7,521 nucleotides of DNA. Origin: Bacteroidota bacterium (GTDB taxonomy: Bacteria; Bacteroidota; Bacteroidia; Flavobacteriales; Flavobacteriaceae). Under the pieces are notes generated by a model. That model did no database searches and was not told where the DNA came from. It was given only the letters and a program-made list of their open reading frames with translations. Positions 6,360 through 7,521 of the stretch are shown here, one piece after another (the stretch's first letter is position 1; every line of letters starts with the position of its first letter). The translations under genes were made by a program, and so were the position numbers. Where the stretch lies: the NCBI GenBank assembly GCA_022560715.1, contig JADFSQ010000086.1, forward strand, positions 1-7,521, in the 5' to 3' direction.

Positions 6360-7139
6360 TTTTTTTGCTTCAAAAATAAGAATTCCTGCCGTAACCGAAA
6401 CATTCATGGAGTCTATTTCGCCTTGCATTGGTATAATTATATTTTGAGTTGAATTTTCCAGCCAACTATCACTTAATCCTGTGGCTTCTGTACCAACAAC
6501 AATAGCTGTTGGTTTTGTAAAATCTTGCGTATAATATTCTATCGAAGCTTGTAAAGCAGCGCAAAAAATATTGATATTGTTTTCTTTTAAAAATTGAATA
6601 ATCTCTGAAGTTGTTCCAATAGCTATTTGATTGGTAAACACACAACCAACACTTGAGCGAATAATATTAGGATTGTACAAATCGGTTTTCGGATTAGCAA
6701 TAATAACAGCATCCACATTTGCAGCATCAGCAGTACGTAAAAGGGCTCCTATGTTCCCGGGTTTTTCCGGTGCTTCTGCAATTAGAATTAATGGATTATC
6801 GGTTTTTATTGAAATGGTATCAAGCGATAAATTTTTAGCTTTCGCAACAGCAATAACACCTTCGGTAGTTTCCCGATAAGCTAATTTTTGATAGACTTCT
6901 TTTGAAACTTCTATGATGTTGAGTTGTTGAGTTGTTAAGTCGTTTAACTGTTCTATTGAAAATAACTCTGGATAATATAAAATGGTTTCAATATCGTAAC
7001 CTCCTTTAAGTGCTAATTTAATTTCACGCTCGCCTTCAATTAAAAATAAACCAGAGGTTTTTCGTGCTCTGGATTTATATTTTAAAAGAACAAGTTGTCG
7101 AAAAAAAGGATTTTGTATGCTGGTAATTTGTTTAGTCAT
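6342..7139 (-). CDS. SpoU/TrmH-family RNA 2'-O-methyltransferase
   Basis: SpoU/TrmH enzymes use S-adenosylmethionine to methylate a ribose 2'-OH in tRNA or rRNA, binding the cofactor in a trefoil knot. The 265-residue protein starts with an L30e-like substrate-binding region (about 5-100, with FLIEGEREI at 32-40). The methyltransferase domain follows with its three motifs: NIGALLRTADA (129-139, Asn129 and Arg135), IVVGTEATGLS (213-223, Glu218) and IPMQGEIDSMNVSVTAGIL (236-254, Asn246 and Ser248). The length and layout fit the RlmB-like branch, which modifies 23S rRNA, but the target nucleotide cannot be fixed from sequence, so no symbol is given. The ATG at 7137-7139 fits the family N-terminus (ITSIQNPFFRQL). 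It is the first gene of its block, with a candidate -7 box 7 bp upstream; the M48 gene follows after 83 bp. Confidence 0.93.
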   Translation of the reverse strand: MTKQITSIQNPFFRQLVLLKYKSRARKTSGLFLIEGEREIKLALKGGYDIETILYYPELFSIEQLNDLTTQQLNIIEVSKEVYQKLAYRETTEGVIAVAKAKNLSLDTISIKTDNPLILIAEAPEKPGNIGALLRTADAANVDAVIIANPKTDLYNPNIIRSSVGCVFTNQIAIGTTSEIIQFLKENNINIFCAALQASIEYYTQDFTKPTAIVVGTEATGLSDSWLENSTQNIIIPMQGEIDSMNVSVTAGILIFEAKKQRNFL

Positions 7140-7146
7140 TTCAAGA

Positions 7147-7154
7147 CAAAAATA
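7147..7154 (-). promoter_or_regulatory. Candidate -7 box (TATTTTTG) of the RNA methyltransferase gene
   Basis: This is an exact TAnnTTTG match on the minus strand, 7 bp before the ATG, with no clear -33 TTTG. It would give an almost leaderless mRNA. The alternative at 7192-7221 has both boxes but a poorer -7. Confidence 0.35.
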
Positions 7155-7177
7155 GATTAATTATTGTAACTATTCAG

Positions 7178-7213
7178 TACTTAAAGTGTGCTAAAGTTAT
7201 AAATACTTAAAGT
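7178..7213 (+). repeat. Short direct repeat TACTTAAAGT
   Basis: The 10-mer occurs at 7178-7187 and 7204-7213, 26 bp apart. TAAAGTTAT also occurs twice (7192-7200 and 7208-7216), interleaved with it. The repeats lie in the likely promoter zone of the RNA methyltransferase gene and could be regulator half-sites or a small local duplication. Confidence 0.4.
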
Positions 7214-7221
7214 TATTCAAA
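7192..7221 (-). promoter_or_regulatory. Alternative promoter of the RNA methyltransferase gene (TTTG-N18-TAACTTTA)
   Basis: On the minus strand TTTG (7218-7221) is followed after 18 bp by TAACTTTA (7192-7199), 7 of 8 to the -7 consensus. Spacing is one base short of the usual 19-21. It would give a leader of roughly 45-50 nt. Both boxes are present, unlike at 7147-7154, but neither site is proven. Confidence 0.3.
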
Positions 7222-7354
7222 TATGAAAAATTGAGATATTAAAAGATTATGTGGTTTATCCAACCAAGTTGAGTACATATCCTTTTTACTAATAAAATGT
7301 AAACAATTTCCAAAAGAAGCTTTAAAGTTTAATTTTAGTTAAGAAGTACTCACT

Positions 7355-7374
7355 CCTGCCTACCGTCAGGCAGG
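7355..7374 (+). repeat. GC-rich palindromic repeat element
   Basis: CCTGCCTACCGTCAGGCAGG has perfect 7-bp arms (CCTGCCT and AGGCAGG) around 6 nt. An outer CACT/AGTG pair (7351-7354 and 7377-7380) continues it after a 2-nt offset. It stands out as GC-rich in very AT-rich DNA. From memory, similar CCTGCC...GGCAGG palindromes recur between genes in many Flavobacteriaceae genomes; that was not checked. It may be an interspersed repeat or a transcript-end hairpin. Confidence 0.65.
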
Positions 7375-7454
7375 TTAGTGCACTCAAAATACTTTTAACC
7401 TGAGTTCGACCTAAGATTTAATTTACAGAATACAAAGAAAAGGTAAGATTTGAA

Positions 7455-7499
7455 ATGTGAAATTTGAAAGAATATCTAGATATTTTAAAAATTTCACAT
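7455..7499. repeat. Nested inverted repeat around a perfect 14-bp palindrome
   Basis: The outer arms ATGTGAAATTT (7455-7465) and AAATTTCACAT (7489-7499) are exact reverse complements. Centred almost midway lies the perfect palindrome AATATCTAGATATT (7471-7484). No long T tract directly follows on either strand, so a standard terminator is unlikely. It could be an operator or cruciform-forming site for the gene beyond the right edge. Confidence 0.6.
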
Positions 7500-7521
7500 A
7501 AAAAAGATTATTTTTCTTTGG

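Larger units (their letters stand above)
7140..7521. other. Gene-free stretch upstream of the RNA methyltransferase gene
   Basis: I find no reading frame of note on either strand and no tRNA-like structure in these 382 bases. The stretch holds candidate promoters for the methyltransferase gene near its left end, a short direct repeat at 7178-7213, a GC-rich palindrome at 7355-7374 and a nested inverted repeat at 7455-7499. The neighbouring gene to the right is outside the window, so it is unclear whether the right half belongs to that gene's leader or terminator. Confidence 0.6.

Noticed and set aside
4691..6879. Plus-strand open frames at 4691-4885 and 6631-6879
   Set aside because: They are antisense to fic and the RNA methyltransferase gene, with no family-like features; the minus-strand frames carry complete catalytic motifs.

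Overview
The window looks like chromosomal DNA of a low-GC Bacteroidota, most likely a member of the Flavobacteriaceae. Hand counts give about 35% GC inside rel, 31% inside the M48 gene and 28% inside fic. No gene start has a Shine-Dalgarno sequence. Several starts are preceded by the Bacteroidota -7 box TAnnTTTG, and the proteins read like flavobacterial versions of their families (judged from memory, no search was run). All six genes lie on the minus strand, so transcription runs from high to low coordinates.

In transcription order: (1) a gene-free stretch at 7140-7521 with a GC-rich 20-bp palindrome, a nested 45-bp inverted repeat and candidate promoters; (2) a SpoU/TrmH-family RNA methyltransferase (7139-6342) ending inside a perfect 13-bp hairpin; (3) a Ste24-like M48 membrane zinc protease (6258-5026); (4) a class II Fic AMPylase with a C-terminal winged helix (4896-3931), preceded by a doubled palindrome overlapping a perfect -7 box; (5) a bifunctional (p)ppGpp synthetase/hydrolase Rel (3680-1470); (6) a divergent Fur-family regulator (1443-991); (7) purA, adenylosuccinate synthetase (983 to beyond position 1, C-terminus missing).

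rel, the Fur-like gene and purA are tightly packed (26- and 7-bp gaps) and probably form one unit. It joins an alarmone enzyme to a purine-synthesis enzyme that (p)ppGpp is known to inhibit in E. coli. trmH and the M48 gene form a second, core-type pair.

The fic gene sits alone between these blocks. It has its own promoter and operator-like element, the lowest GC of the genes counted, and imperfect direct copies of a roughly 43-nt sequence on both sides. I read it as an accessory one-gene cassette inserted between two core blocks, possibly controlling its own transcription through its winged helix. That is the best candidate here for something not described before. The 250-bp gap between fic and rel also carries two perfect 24-bp repeats that may be regulatory sites for rel. 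I see no CRISPR array, tRNA, rRNA, transposase or integrase.
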